This document shows, in pieces, positions 7,925-17,973 of a DNA stretch of 64,000 bases. A model generated the notes under the pieces. The model saw only the letters and a program-made list of their open reading frames with translations. It ran no database searches and was not told the DNA's origin. The translations under genes were made by a program, and so were the position numbers. This DNA is from Variovorax atrisoli 110B (GTDB taxonomy: Bacteria > Pseudomonadota > Gammaproteobacteria > Burkholderiales > Burkholderiaceae_C). The stretch covers positions 372,001 to 436,000 of the forward strand of contig NZ_KB907450.1 of assembly GCF_000382045.1 (NCBI RefSeq). Direction: 5' to 3'. Numbering within the stretch: the stretch's first letter is position 1; each line of letters opens with the position of its first letter.

Positions 7925-7982
7925 GTGGTGGTTTCGTCGATTTCTTTTCTTCTCGTCGATGGGGTGAGCGGCCGCATGGGGC

Positions 7983-9374
7983 TCAGTCCTTGTTGCGCAG
8001 GGCCGAGCCGGCGGCCAGCAGCGCGACGAGGCTGGCTGCCGCGGCGAACACCACGTACCAGGCGGGAGCGAGCGGATTCCCGGTCCGCGCGATCAGCGCC
8101 GTTGCAATGAAGGGCGCGAAGCCTCCGAAGATCGTGACAGCGAAGTTGTAGGCAATGGAAAGGCCTGTGGAGCGCACCTGCGTCGGATAGAGCTCCGCCA
8201 TGGCGGCGGGCGCGGGCCCGGTGAAGCCGGCTATCAGCACCGCGAACACGAGCAGCACGATGGTCAGCGTCGACGGGTTGGGCACGGCCGTGAGAAGCCA
8301 GAGCGCCGGATAGGCCAGCACCAGGATCGCAGTGGCGAAGCCGATCAGCAGGGGCCTGCGCCCGATCCGGTCCGACAGCGCGCCGAAGAAGGGCGCCAGC
8401 ACCACCAGCACCATCAGCCCCGCGCCATTGGCCCACAGCGACACGCTCTGCGGCAGCTTCAGCGTGCGCACCGCGTACGTCGGCATGTAGACGAGAAAGA
8501 AATACGTGCACACCGTCCATACGATGGTCACGCCGAAGCCCGCGATGATTTCCCGGCGGTAGGAGCCCAGTGCCTGCTTCAGCGGCGAGGTCTGCCTGTT
8601 GGCAGCCCTCACCTGTTCGAAGCTTTCTGATTCGTGCGTGCGGGTGCGGATGTACCAGCCCACCGGTCCGATGACCAGGCCGAAGAGAAACGGCACGCGC
8701 CATCCCCACGCCTCGAGCTGCTCCGGCGTCAGCACGTCCGTGAGCGTCGCGCCGAAGACAGAGCCCAGCAGCAGCGCGCCGGCCTGGCTCGCCTGCTGCC
8801 AGCTCGCGAAGTAGCCCCTGCGGCCCTTGGGCGCGTGCTCGACGAGGAAGGCGGTCGCGCCGCCCACTTCGCCGCCGGCGGAGAAGCCCTGGATGAGCCG
8901 CGCCAGCACGATCCAGGCCGGCGCCCACAGGCCCACGTCGGCATACGTCGGCGCGAAGCCGATCATGGCCGTGCCCAGTGCCATCAGCAGGATGGTCGTG
9001 GACAGCGCGACCTTGCGCCCGCGCGAGTCCCCCAGAGCACCCAGCACCACCGCGCCGACGGGCCGCATCACGAAGCCCACGCCGAAGGTCGCCACCGTCA
9101 GCAGCAGCGACGAAGTCTCGTCGCCCGTCGGGAAGAAGAGCCGGGAGATGGTGAGCGCGAAGAAGCCGTAGACCGCGAAGTCGAACCACTCCAGCGTGTT
9201 GCCGATGACGGCGGCGAGGATCGTCCGGCGCGTGGCGTCGCGAGTCCCTGCGCCCTGTGCAGGGAGGCCGTGAGCGGAGGAGAGAGATGAAGAAGAGGAA
9301 GAAGAGGGAGAGGAGGAGAGGGGAGCGAGGCTGCTCGTGGCGTCCGCCAGCGCGGCTGCGTCGAGGTTTTTCAT
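7983..9374 (-). CDS. MFS transporter, metabolite:H+ symporter family
   Basis: A 463-residue 12-TM transporter. The start is the ATG at 9374, which forms an ATGA overlap with the stop of the M20 deacylase gene; the frame continues upstream only as a shadow of that gene. The sequence [14 protein letters not shown] and the signature [20 protein letters not shown] place it in the MHS branch (relatives of ProP, ShiA and citrate/dicarboxylate carriers); [15 protein letters not shown] is another typical motif. The N-terminal ~45 residues carry a run of Ser encoded by a polypurine tract. The cargo is unknown. In this operon, between a deacylase and an IleRS, export or import of an amino-acid-like compound is the natural guess, though most MHS members import. 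Confidence 0.85.
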   Translation of the reverse strand: MKNLDAAALADATSSLAPLSSSPSSSSSSSLSSAHGLPAQGAGTRDATRRTILAAVIGNTLEWFDFAVYGFFALTISRLFFPTGDETSSLLLTVATFGVGFVMRPVGAVVLGALGDSRGRKVALSTTILLMALGTAMIGFAPTYADVGLWAPAWIVLARLIQGFSAGGEVGGATAFLVEHAPKGRRGYFASWQQASQAGALLLGSVFGATLTDVLTPEQLEAWGWRVPFLFGLVIGPVGWYIRTRTHESESFEQVRAANRQTSPLKQALGSYRREIIAGFGVTIVWTVCTYFFLVYMPTYAVRTLKLPQSVSLWANGAGLMVLVVLAPFFGALSDRIGRRPLLIGFATAILVLAYPALWLLTAVPNPSTLTIVLLVFAVLIAGFTGPAPAAMAELYPTQVRSTGLSIAYNFAVTIFGGFAPFIATALIARTGNPLAPAWYVVFAAAASLVALLAAGSALRNKD

Positions 9375-10509
9375 GCTGTCTTGAGGGTTGGAGTGGTGGA
9401 ACGGTCGGCGGCCCCGGAAAGCGCCCATGCGCCGGCCGACTGCATGAAGCGGTCGGCGGCCTGCAGTTGGCTTGCGGCGATCCATTCGTCGGGCTGGTGC
9501 GCCTGGGCGATGGAGCCGGGGCCGCATACCACCGTCGAGATGCCGACCTGCTGGAAGAACCCCGCCTCGGTGCCGAAGGGCAGTTCCGCCTCGGGCCAGA
9601 GCGCGCCCAGTTCGCGCGCCACCGAGACGGCCGCGTCGTTGTCGCGCGCCGAAAGCGCCGGCACGCCCGCGACCTGCCCGGCCTCGACGGTGACGCCTTC
9701 GGGAAGCTCGGCCAGCGCCTCGCGCACCGTGTCGCGCACCAGCTGGGCCGTGGCCTCGTCCTGCGGACGGAATTCCCACAGCACTTCGCAGCTGCCCGGC
9801 ACGATGTTGATCGCGGTGCCTCCGTTGATCTGGCCGATGTTGATGGTGGCCTCGCCGCCTTTCCCGGCCAGGTTGCGCCGAAGCCCGGCCAGACGCGTGA
9901 CGAGGTAGGCCGCCGGCTCGATCGCGCTGGCGCCAAGCGAGGGATCGCTCGAATGGGCGGGCAGCCCCGTGAAAAGCGCGCGGTGTCCGAAGAAGCCGCG
10001 ATGCCGCACCCCCACGCGCATCTCGGTCGGCTCGCCGACGATGGCCAGCGCGGGTGCCTCGATCTGCGTCTTCAGGCGCTCCACGAGCTGCGGAACGCCC
10101 AGGCAGCCGATCTCCTCGTCATAGGAGAAGGCCAGGTGGATCGGGCGGCGCAACGGCTGTCGCCGCCACGCGGGCACCGCCGACAGGCAGGCCGCGATGA
10201 AGCCCTTCATGTCCGCCGCGCCGCGCCCGTGGAGCCGGCCGTTGCGCTCGACCAGCGCGAAGGGGCTGGCGCTCCAGTTCTGGTCGGTCACGGGGACGGC
10301 GTCGCTGTGCCCCGAGAGCACCATGCCGCCCGCAGCGTCGGGTCCGATGCTCGCGAGCAGGTTGGCCTTGCGCCTGTCCTCGCTGTGCACCAGGTGCACC
10401 TTGACGCCGTGCCCCGAGAGGTAGTTGCCGATCCAGTGGATCAGGTCGAGGTTGGAGCGGTGCGAGGTCGTGTCGAACGCCACCAGGGCCCGCAGGATGT
10501 CGATGGTGG

Positions 10510-10513
<4 letters not shown>
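9371..10513 (-). CDS. M20 family metallo-deacylase, acetylornithine deacetylase-like
   Basis: This 380-residue enzyme has the binuclear-metal pattern of M20A peptidases: His in LSGHSDAVPV, the bridging Asp in HGRGAADMKGF, the catalytic Glu pair in YDEEIGC, Glu in GEPTEM and the C-terminal His in QAHQPDEW. Length and motifs match ArgE, which removes the acetyl group from N-acetylornithine. The context is not arginine synthesis: it overlaps the dehydrogenase stop by ATGA upstream and the MFS start by ATGA downstream. In a biosynthetic setting it could remove an N-acyl protecting group from an amino-acid product or recycle an N-acylated form. General amino-acylase activity is the conservative reading. 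Confidence 0.85.
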
Positions 10514-11613
<1,100 letters not shown>

Positions 11614-11892
11614 CTGGTTCTTCTTCTGAATTTCGTTTGAACGAGTGCGGACCGGCTTCGCGCTATGCAGGGCCGCCGCATCCATGCCTGGTCAAGCAGG
11701 CTAGGAACAGCAACAGTCGACGTAGATATAGCAGCAGCTCGATGTGCTGCACATCGAATTCCGTGCCACATAGCGGCAGGATTTCAGGGCTTGCTTGGCG
11801 AAATGATTGCGTCATGTGTTGGCCTCGCTTTGAGGTGCAGCATGACAGGGAAGGTCGCCGCGATATTGGCGAAAATTTCGCTCGCCGAAGAA
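11614..11892. promoter_or_regulatory. Intergenic region with 19-bp palindrome; probable operon promoter
   Basis: This 279-base gap splits the minus-strand block and must hold the promoter for the dehydrogenase-to-IleRS operon. It is visibly less GC-rich than the genes around it. At 11739-11757 lies a perfect inverted repeat, TCGATGTG-CTG-CACATCGA, about 125 bases upstream of the dehydrogenase start, a good operator candidate. No convincing -10/-35 pair, terminator or small gene was found in the rest. Confidence 0.45.
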
Positions 11893-12510
11893 TCAGCTTC
11901 GAGAAGCCTGAAGCGGCTGAAGCGTACTCGCCTGACTCATCCCATTGATGAGTCTTCTGTATTCGTTAATGGCGAGATCGATTTTTGAGTCGCCAAGGAG
12001 ATCGTTTGAAAGTTTGAAATCGAATGTCTCGTCGACCAGACCCTGCACCACGGCGCCCGAAGCAATTTCCGGAATCGCAGCTTCGTCTTCGGGTATGAGG
12101 CAGGTCCAGATAAGTCCGTGCCGCTCGACGGCCGGAAACGCAGTGATCCTGAAGCAGTCCGGTGTCTTGGGCGCCAGCTTCTCCGGAACCTTGCTGCAGC
12201 TGCCGTCCGATGCGAAGCGCAGGCCGTGGTAGGCGCAGACGAGCTCGTCGCCTTCGGTTCGCCCGCTGCTCAGCGGCAATCCGCGGTGCGGGCACATGTC
12301 GCGGCCGATGCGGATGCCCTCGGGCATTCGGTAGACGGCCAGCCGCAGGTTCAGCAGCACGACCTGCCGCGGTTTAGCGAGCGGATCGTCCGCGCGCACC
12401 AGGGGAAACCACAGCCGCGCCAGCACGGGCCAGTCCTGCTCCGTGTAGGTGCAGTTCGGCGGGAGAAAGCCCTCGGGCAGCGGGCGGGCAGAAGCCGCTT
12501 CGACGGTCAT
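11893..12510 (-). CDS. Stand-alone Rieske [2Fe-2S] protein
   Basis: A 205-residue protein with a complete Rieske cluster motif, C-x-H (DMCPHRGLPLSSG) and C-x2-H (ELVCAYHGLRF), at residues ~72-95. The fold around it matches the N-terminal domain of aromatic-ring-hydroxylating and other Rieske oxygenases. Those enzymes are usually 340-450 residues and carry a mononuclear iron domain (D/E-x3-D-x2-H-x4-H) that is absent here; only ~100 residues follow the cluster. No shifted continuation is seen in the downstream gap. It has a good ribosome site (GGGAGG). It may be an electron-transfer partner, for example for the diiron enzyme encoded upstream, or a remodelled oxygenase. It lies in the biosynthetic block, 30 bases after the AlaX gene. 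Confidence 0.82.
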   Translation of the reverse strand: MTVEAASARPLPEGFLPPNCTYTEQDWPVLARLWFPLVRADDPLAKPRQVVLLNLRLAVYRMPEGIRIGRDMCPHRGLPLSSGRTEGDELVCAYHGLRFASDGSCSKVPEKLAPKTPDCFRITAFPAVERHGLIWTCLIPEDEAAIPEIASGAVVQGLVDETFDFKLSNDLLGDSKIDLAINEYRRLINGMSQASTLQPLQASRS

Positions 12511-12540
12511 GTCTCGCCTCCCTGTGCGCGTTGAATCGGT

Positions 12541-13266
12541 CTACCTGACCAGCCCGATCCGGATCCGCCGGTTGTGCTGGCCCTTGTTCTCGATCTTCAT
12601 GATGCGCAGCGGCGCCGATTGCGAAGTCTTCGAGAGATGTGTGCCGCCGCAGGCCTGGCGATCGAGGCCCACGATCTCGATGATGCGGGTGGTGCCGTCG
12701 TCCTGCGGAGGCGGCGCGACCGAGCGGCTGCGCAGCACGCCCGGCTCGCGTGCGAGCGCGGTGGAGTCGAGGTAGACCGCATTCACCTGCAGGCCGTCGG
12801 AGATCAGGCTGTTGAGCTCAGGCTCGAGCTTGCGCAGTTCGTTGTTGTCGACCGCGGGCAGGTCGAAGTCGATGCGGGCGGTGCCGTCGGCGGCCATCTG
12901 CACGCCGGTGACCAGCGAGCCTTCGAAGCGCTGGTAGACCAGCGCGTTGAGGATGTGCAGGCCGGTGTGCAGCTGGCACATCATGAGGCGGAAGTCAGGG
13001 TCCACGCTGGCGACCACCTTCTCGCCAGGGGCCTTGCCGATGTCCGCCTCGTCGAAGACGTGCCAGGCGTTCTTGCCTTCCATCTCGATGCGGTCGATCT
13101 TCACGGTGCTGCCGTTCCATTGCAGCGTGCCGCGATCCGCCAGCTGCCCGCCGCCTCCCGGATAGAAATAAGACTTGTCGAGAAGAACTGCATTCGGCCT
13201 GCGCGCGATGACGTCGGCCTCGAACTGGAGGCGGTCGGGTTCGATGTGGCAAAGATACTGGGACAT
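12541..13266 (-). CDS. AlaX-type alanyl-tRNA trans-editing protein
   Basis: A 241-residue homologue of the AlaRS editing domain, which hydrolyses mischarged tRNA (classically Ser- or Gly-tRNA-Ala). The zinc site is complete: H-x3-H at His100 and His104 (CQLHTGLHILN) and C-x3-H at Cys206 and His210 (QACGGTH). The GGGGQLADRG loop (residues 37-46) typical of AlaX is present. The start at 13266 is the ATG giving the family's MSQYL-type start; the frame runs further upstream only as a shadow of the transporter gene. Housekeeping AlaX genes do exist, but its place among biosynthetic and export genes and near an extra IleRS suggests that it clears tRNA charged with a non-protein amino acid. Specificity is unproven. 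Confidence 0.9.
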   Translation of the reverse strand: MSQYLCHIEPDRLQFEADVIARRPNAVLLDKSYFYPGGGGQLADRGTLQWNGSTVKIDRIEMEGKNAWHVFDEADIGKAPGEKVVASVDPDFRLMMCQLHTGLHILNALVYQRFEGSLVTGVQMAADGTARIDFDLPAVDNNELRKLEPELNSLISDGLQVNAVYLDSTALAREPGVLRSRSVAPPPQDDGTTRIIEIVGLDRQACGGTHLSKTSQSAPLRIMKIENKGQHNRRIRIGLVR

Positions 13267-13316
13267 GGATTCCTCGGTTGTGCGGAATGCTGGGTTGCTT
13301 GCTTGCGGGTTGCCGC

Positions 13317-14237
13317 TCAGGAGAATCGCCGGGCCGTCACGATGCCGGCGAGGATGATCACGGCACCCACGAACTCGGTGACGCTCAGGTACTCGTGGAA
13401 GAGGTAGGCGCCGAACACCGTCGCGATGACGGGCTGTATCAGCAGCGTGATCGACGACATCGCGGCTGGCAGCTTGGCCAGCGCATAGGCGATCAGGCCC
13501 TGGCCGCCGACGTGCGACACCACGGCGAGCGCCACCAGCATCAGCACGCCGTGGAGCGTGTGCGGCACCAGCGATTCGCCGCGCAGCAGCGTGATCGGCA
13601 GCAGCACGATGAAGGTGCCGACGCTGCTCCATGCCATGACGGTCATCGTCCGGTAGTTGGAGCGCACGAGGCTCACCGCCAGCAGATAGGAGCCGTAGAA
13701 GACCGCGGTTAGCAGCCCCAGCAGGTTGCCCGCCATGTAGCTGGAGCCGAAGTCGAGCCGGTGGCCGATGAGGATGAATGCGCCGGTCAGCGCGAACAGC
13801 ATGCCGAACAGGAAGCCCGGCTTGAACCTCTTGCCGAGGAAGATCCTGGAGCCGAGCACCACGAAGATCGGCGCCAGGTTGGCCAGCAGGTTGGAGTTGG
13901 CCAGCGTGGTCAGCGTCATCGACCAGTGGTAGAGCGCGAGGTTTCCCGAGAAGATGAAGCCCACGAGGATGAGCTTGAAGGGAATGCCTGGCGTGGATTT
14001 CTGCGCGGGTTGCTGCGTGCCTGCAGGCTCCGGCTCGGCCCTTGCCGAGAGCATGTCGAGCAGGAAGAAGATCGGGATCGCGAGCGCGACCCGGTAGACC
14101 GCGCTCGCGGTCGGCGGCAGTTCGCTGTGGCGCAGGAACACGCCGCCCAGCGCCAATGCCGCCGCGCCCAGCAGGAGCGCGACGAAAGAGAAGAAGCTGC
14201 TCTTCGATGCAGCCGGTAGTGCGATGGTTGTCGTCAT
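13317..14237 (-). CDS. EamA/DMT-family transporter, probable exporter
   Basis: A 306-residue integral membrane protein with about ten hydrophobic helices in two EamA repeats, the layout of the drug/metabolite transporter superfamily to which RhtA and other amino-acid exporters belong. Visible features are the N-terminal GAAALALGGVFLRHSELPP, GNLALYHWSMTLTTLANSNL in the first repeat and FHEYLSVTEFVGAVIILAGI in the second repeat. It lies 50 bases before AlaX and in the same direction. EamA proteins mostly export amino acids and small metabolites, so in this block it is the best candidate exporter of the end product, complementing the MFS gene. The substrate is unknown. Confidence 0.85.
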   Translation of the reverse strand: MTTTIALPAASKSSFFSFVALLLGAAALALGGVFLRHSELPPTASAVYRVALAIPIFFLLDMLSARAEPEPAGTQQPAQKSTPGIPFKLILVGFIFSGNLALYHWSMTLTTLANSNLLANLAPIFVVLGSRIFLGKRFKPGFLFGMLFALTGAFILIGHRLDFGSSYMAGNLLGLLTAVFYGSYLLAVSLVRSNYRTMTVMAWSSVGTFIVLLPITLLRGESLVPHTLHGVLMLVALAVVSHVGGQGLIAYALAKLPAAMSSITLLIQPVIATVFGAYLFHEYLSVTEFVGAVIILAGIVTARRFS

Positions 14238-14326
14238 GTTCTGCTTGATGCGACCGAGTCTCCATCGGTCGCATCCTTCGGTTTGTTGTGAATCGTCTGA
14301 AGCACGGACATGGCGAAGGCGACGGG

Positions 14327-14641
14327 CTAGGGCCGTAGTAGCGGCGGCTCTTCGAAACCTTCGATCACCATGAGCTGCATGTCGACCGCGGCGTCCTTGC
14401 GCAACCCTCTTGCGTGGGTGTACTCGGGCGACTCGTAGAACATCCTCGCCGCGTCCGCGGTCTTGAACTCGACAAGAACCACTCGCCTGTCATCGGGAGC
14501 GCCTTCCAGGTGCATGCGCTCGCCTCCCCGCGTCAGGAACCTGCCGCCGAATTTCTCGACGATGCCGGGCGTGAGTTGCTTGTATCGGTTGTACTGGTCC
14601 GGATTCACGATGGACATCCGGCCGATCAGATAGGCGACCAT
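14327..14641 (-). CDS. DUF1330 / dimeric alpha-beta barrel protein
   Basis: A 104-residue protein with the DUF1330 pattern: an N-terminal beta strand (AYLIGRMSIVNPDQYNRYK), a central RGGERMHLEGAPDDRRVVLVEF strand region and a helix AARMFYESPEYTHARGLR, ending with a second strand. Such ferredoxin-like dimers are related to ABM/EthD enzymes. Some catalyse small oxidations or isomerisations; most are uncharacterised. It lies 34 bases after the diiron enzyme gene and about 90 bases before the EamA gene on the same strand, so it belongs to the block. It may act on a reactive intermediate of the pathway, but nothing in the sequence shows a cofactor site. Confidence 0.82.
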   Translation of the reverse strand: MVAYLIGRMSIVNPDQYNRYKQLTPGIVEKFGGRFLTRGGERMHLEGAPDDRRVVLVEFKTADAARMFYESPEYTHARGLRKDAAVDMQLMVIEGFEEPPLLRP

Positions 14642-14676
14642 CTGGCGTTCCCGAGGTTGCTCAGCCGCGGGCGCTG

Positions 14677-15492
14677 CTAGACGTAGGCCACCTTCTTCTG
14701 CGTCGCGACGCCCGACTGCAGCAGCGCCGCGTCCAGGACGTCCCAGAGGCCGGTCAGCGAATCGAGGAAATCGTCTGCGCCTTCGATGACCAGGTGGGCG
14801 TATTCCGTCTTCAGCGCGAGTTCGACCGCGGTGCGCGCGTTCTGCTCATGGTGCTGCTCGGCGCCGACTTCGCCCCAGTGCTCCAGCAGGTAGTGCATCT
14901 CGGGCTTTTCGAGGTCGGCGTTGTAGATGCCGCTGTCCACCAGGCAGTACTTCTCGCCCGGGATCAGCTGCTGGTTCGAGATCATCTCCAGCGCCAGCGT
15001 GGTGCCGAGGTTGCGGTAGGTGTTCTCGATGTCCGTCAGCTTGCGGTGGTCGAACACGCCGATGGCCTTGCGCACCTGCGTGGTCAGCCCGGTCTCCATG
15101 TCGTAGCCCGGCAGCGAACCGAGCAGCTGGTCGGAGAAGGCCTTCAGCTTCGCCTCGACCTTCTCCTGGTTGTAGAGGTCCGCGAAGACGGGCTGGTCGG
15201 CCGACTGGTTCACGATGAAGCCGGCCATCGTCGCGAGTTCGGGTCCGTGGCCCGATTCGCTCTCGACGATTTCCTCGAGCAGCTCGCTCTGCTTGTGCAG
15301 GCCGTGCTTCTTCAGCGCATCGGGAAAGCTCCAGCCCGGCCGCGTCGAGGCGCAGAAGCTCTGGATCTGATGGAACAGCGCGCCGACGACGGGCGGCTCC
15401 GGTTCGACTTTGGCCCAATTCTTGAAAATCGGGTGTGAATAGCACCGATGATTTTTGACTCTGTCAACCAGATCGGAAATGGTCACGCTCAT
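14677..15492 (-). CDS. Haem-oxygenase-like diiron oxidase/oxygenase (HDO) candidate
   Basis: A 271-residue all-helical protein with carboxylate/His clusters in the order expected for haem-oxygenase-like diiron enzymes: an acidic helix with EEIVESESGHGPE (Glu77, Glu79, His82), a helix with LALEMISNQQ (Glu169) and a helix HYLLEHWGEVGAEQHHEQ (His205, Glu208, Glu212, His215). HDO enzymes include UndA, BesC and SznF, which oxidise fatty acids or free amino acids, cleaving C-C bonds or forming N-oxides. AGGAG precedes the ATG by a good distance. The first 70 residues contain a Trp-rich segment. It lies between the SAM methyltransferase and DUF1330 genes, which suggests a tailoring oxidation on an amino-acid-like scaffold. 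The family call rests on motif spacing only; TenA/PqqC-like proteins share the fold. Confidence 0.65.
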   Translation of the reverse strand: MSVTISDLVDRVKNHRCYSHPIFKNWAKVEPEPPVVGALFHQIQSFCASTRPGWSFPDALKKHGLHKQSELLEEIVESESGHGPELATMAGFIVNQSADQPVFADLYNQEKVEAKLKAFSDQLLGSLPGYDMETGLTTQVRKAIGVFDHRKLTDIENTYRNLGTTLALEMISNQQLIPGEKYCLVDSGIYNADLEKPEMHYLLEHWGEVGAEQHHEQNARTAVELALKTEYAHLVIEGADDFLDSLTGLWDVLDAALLQSGVATQKKVAYV

Positions 15493-15571
15493 TTCTTGCT
15501 CCTAATCACAGTGGGTTGAAAAAATACCAAGGGGAAAATTCGATTGCTCGTGTTTCAAAGGGTGGGGTGGG

Positions 15572-16564
15572 TTACTTGCTTGCCATCAACATGCGCCCTC
15601 CAGGGTGGTCGAGTACTTCGATCCTGACGTTTGAAAATCCCGCGCGGAAAAGCTTTTCCGTCCATTCCTCCTCGCTCAGGAGCCTTCTGGACATGAAATG
15701 GTTGTGCAGATGATTGAATGCGGCGGCGAACGGTTTTTCCCAATTCGACTGGGCGACCGGAATTGCGTCGACGATGATCAGCGTGCCCTTGATGGCATGG
15801 GCGCAGCAGGCGCGCAGCAACGAATCCAGCGTTTCTTCTTCCGCGGGAAGAAGGTCGTGCATGACGAAGCCCGCGTGGATGATGTCCGCGTCCTTGATGA
15901 GGGAGGCGTCCTCCACGAGCACCTGGATGGGTGCGGTCACGAACTGGAGCCTGTCGCTCATGCCGGCCTCGCGCGCCGCCTGCACCGCCTGCTCGGTGGC
16001 CGACGGGCTCAGGTCGATGCCCACGCCGGTGGAGCCCGGGATCTTGCGCAGCATGCGGATCAGGAAGCCGCCGGAGCCCGATCCAAGATCCACGATTTTC
16101 TTTGGTGCCATCGCGACGATGGCGTTCTCGGGCTGGGGATAGAACGACTTCTCGCCCATCCACTTCGAGGTGCGCGCCACCAGGCCGCCGCTGCGCGGGT
16201 ACTTGGCCTGCGCCTCCTCGTTGTTCTCGGAGAACTCCTTCGCGTTGTTGATCAGCGGCGCGCAAGCGCGAAGCGCCCACGAGAGATAGCCGACCTCGTT
16301 GATCAGCTCGTCGAAGTTGCTTCCCACCTTGTAGGTCGCCGGCGCCTTGGTGCCGAGGTCTTCGATGATGCCGGCCTTGCTCAGCGAATCGAGGTACGCC
16401 GAAATGACCGACTCCTTGATGCCGCAGGAACGGGATGCCGCGGCGGCATCCACGACCGGTGATTTCTGGAGGAATTCAATGACTCCGTATTCGGCGCCTA
16501 TTTCCAGCAGGATTGCGGAACCTGCGAGGGAAGAACCAGTAATGCCGCGATCAACGTTTTGCAT
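15572..16564 (-). CDS. SAM-dependent methyltransferase, biosynthetic type
   Basis: A 330-residue class I methyltransferase with a helical N-terminal domain (residues ~1-105, winged-helix-like, VVDAAAASRSCGIKESVI) ahead of the Rossmann domain, as in O- and N-methyltransferases of secondary metabolism. Motif I is KIVDLGSGSGGFLIRML (about residues 155-171), the acidic residue follows in GVGIDLSPSA, and DIIHAGFVMHDLLPAEEE is the usual active-site region. AGGTG lies just upstream of the ATG. It is the first gene of the minus-strand block after the AraC regulator, 79 bases before the diiron enzyme. Codon choice here is less GC-rich than in flanking housekeeping genes, which hints at transfer. Acceptor unknown. 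Confidence 0.82.
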   Translation of the reverse strand: MQNVDRGITGSSLAGSAILLEIGAEYGVIEFLQKSPVVDAAAASRSCGIKESVISAYLDSLSKAGIIEDLGTKAPATYKVGSNFDELINEVGYLSWALRACAPLINNAKEFSENNEEAQAKYPRSGGLVARTSKWMGEKSFYPQPENAIVAMAPKKIVDLGSGSGGFLIRMLRKIPGSTGVGIDLSPSATEQAVQAAREAGMSDRLQFVTAPIQVLVEDASLIKDADIIHAGFVMHDLLPAEEETLDSLLRACCAHAIKGTLIIVDAIPVAQSNWEKPFAAAFNHLHNHFMSRRLLSEEEWTEKLFRAGFSNVRIEVLDHPGGRMLMASK

Positions 16565-16842
16565 GGGTCACCTGTGGGTTGAAAGCTATTGAAAACGAAC
16601 TGATTAATCTGCTCTGGCCGAAACCATTTAGTTGCACGATAGAGGGGGCGCCCGAACCCGTATTGGCAAAAATTGCGGCACAGCAGCAATCCGCAAAAAA
16701 GTGGGCCGAAGAATTCCAGCCGGGCGTGCGAATGCATTCGCGCGCGGCACGTGGCCGGCGCGGCGCTCAGCTGCCAGAGGCTTGTGAAGGGAAGGGCGCG
16801 AACCCCTCGGCGTGCATCGCGAGGGGGGCGGCGATCAGACTG

Positions 16843-17718
16843 TCAGTTGATCCGCGCGCGCACGTACTGCAGCGGCGTCATGCCGAAGGTGCGCTTGAAA
16901 TGCCGCGTGAGTGCGCTCTGGTCGTAGAAGCCGCTAGCCACCGCGGCCTCGATGAGCGGGCGGCCTGCGGTGAGAAGGCCGATTGCGGCCCTGAGCCGCA
17001 GCTGCGTCAGGTACATGTGAGGCGTCAGGCCGATCGTGCGGTTGAATGCGCCGATCAGCTGGAAGGGCGTGAGGTCGGCGGCCGACGCCATCTGCTCGAG
17101 CGTCAGCCGCTCGGCGAACGCGTCGCGCAGCAGCTCGAGCACCGGCGCGAGCACGCTCGCATCCGCCGGCACAGGAAGCACGCGCTGTCCCGGCTGCGCA
17201 TGGTTCTGGAAGAGCGTGCCGAAGCTATGGACGAACAGCTCCTGCTGCCGCAGTGGGTCCCACTGGCCGCTGTCTCCATCGAAGGCGCGATGCAACTCCA
17301 GGAAGCAGGCGATGAGTTCGGGGTCGTCGTAGATGTTGGAACCAAAGTATCGGGTCTGGTCGATGCCCAGCGTCGACATCAAATGCCTGATGCCCGGGTC
17401 TGCGAGGTAGAGGGCGCGGTACCGCCAGCGCGCGCTGCCGCCCATGCGGCCCGAGTGGGGCTCGGAAGGGTTGAAGACGAGCAGCGCCTGCTGATGCGCG
17501 ATGCCCGTGCGTCCGCGGCTCTTGAATTCCGCACCTCCCACTTCGGTGACCGCGATCACGAAGGAATGGTGCACGTGCGGCGCGTACTCGTGCGTTGTGA
17601 AGTCGGCATGCAGCATGTCCATGCCGGGGATTCCGGATGCATGCCAGTAGCGCGACGTGTTCAGAGGGTCCAGCTTGGCCAATGAAAACCTCCGTTTGCA
17701 TCGGCGGTTGCCACACAT
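16843..17718 (-). CDS. AraC-family transcriptional regulator
   Basis: A 291-residue regulator. The N-terminal ~170 residues form an AraC-type cupin ligand domain (PHVHHSFVIAVTEVG; LLVFNPSEPHSG), and the C-terminal ~100 residues hold two helix-turn-helix motifs (LTLEQMASAADLTPFQLIGAF; IEAAVASGFYDQSALTRHFK) with the classic ending FGMTPLQYVRARI. It sits upstream of and parallel to the methyltransferase, with a 278-base gap between them in which a GC hairpin but no T-run terminator is visible, and it is divergent from the acyl-CoA dehydrogenase gene with a 255-base gap. It is the only regulator near the island and so the best candidate for its control. The ATG at 17718 gives a basic leader of about 12 residues; a later start is possible. 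Confidence 0.85.
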   Translation of the reverse strand: MCGNRRCKRRFSLAKLDPLNTSRYWHASGIPGMDMLHADFTTHEYAPHVHHSFVIAVTEVGGAEFKSRGRTGIAHQQALLVFNPSEPHSGRMGGSARWRYRALYLADPGIRHLMSTLGIDQTRYFGSNIYDDPELIACFLELHRAFDGDSGQWDPLRQQELFVHSFGTLFQNHAQPGQRVLPVPADASVLAPVLELLRDAFAERLTLEQMASAADLTPFQLIGAFNRTIGLTPHMYLTQLRLRAAIGLLTAGRPLIEAAVASGFYDQSALTRHFKRTFGMTPLQYVRARIN

Positions 17719-17973
17719 CCCGCCAGCGTCGTCGAACCGATCGATGGCACCTGAATGGTGAGCAAGGCCGTCTCGTTGCGGTGATTACAGCGCGATCTTG
17801 GTGGATGCGGAAAGCCTCCAGCCTCGATGCGGAAATCAAGCAAGCGGTGTGCCATTCGGCGGCCCCTGCATGGCCCGCAGCCGCTGCGGGAAAGATCAGA
17901 TTCACGAACGGCGGCGAATGCCTCAACATGCTTCGCGGCGCAGCCATCTTGCCGCCGCTCATTGGAGACCTTC

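Noticed and set aside
11614..11892. Frameshifted remainder of a Rieske oxygenase catalytic domain
   Set aside because: The gap is too short for a catalytic domain, and I saw no D/E-x3-D-x2-H-x4-H motif in any minus-strand frame.
11665..11988. Plus-strand gene in the island gap
   Set aside because: No ribosome site, no recognisable motif, and it overlaps the Rieske gene antisense; more likely chance.
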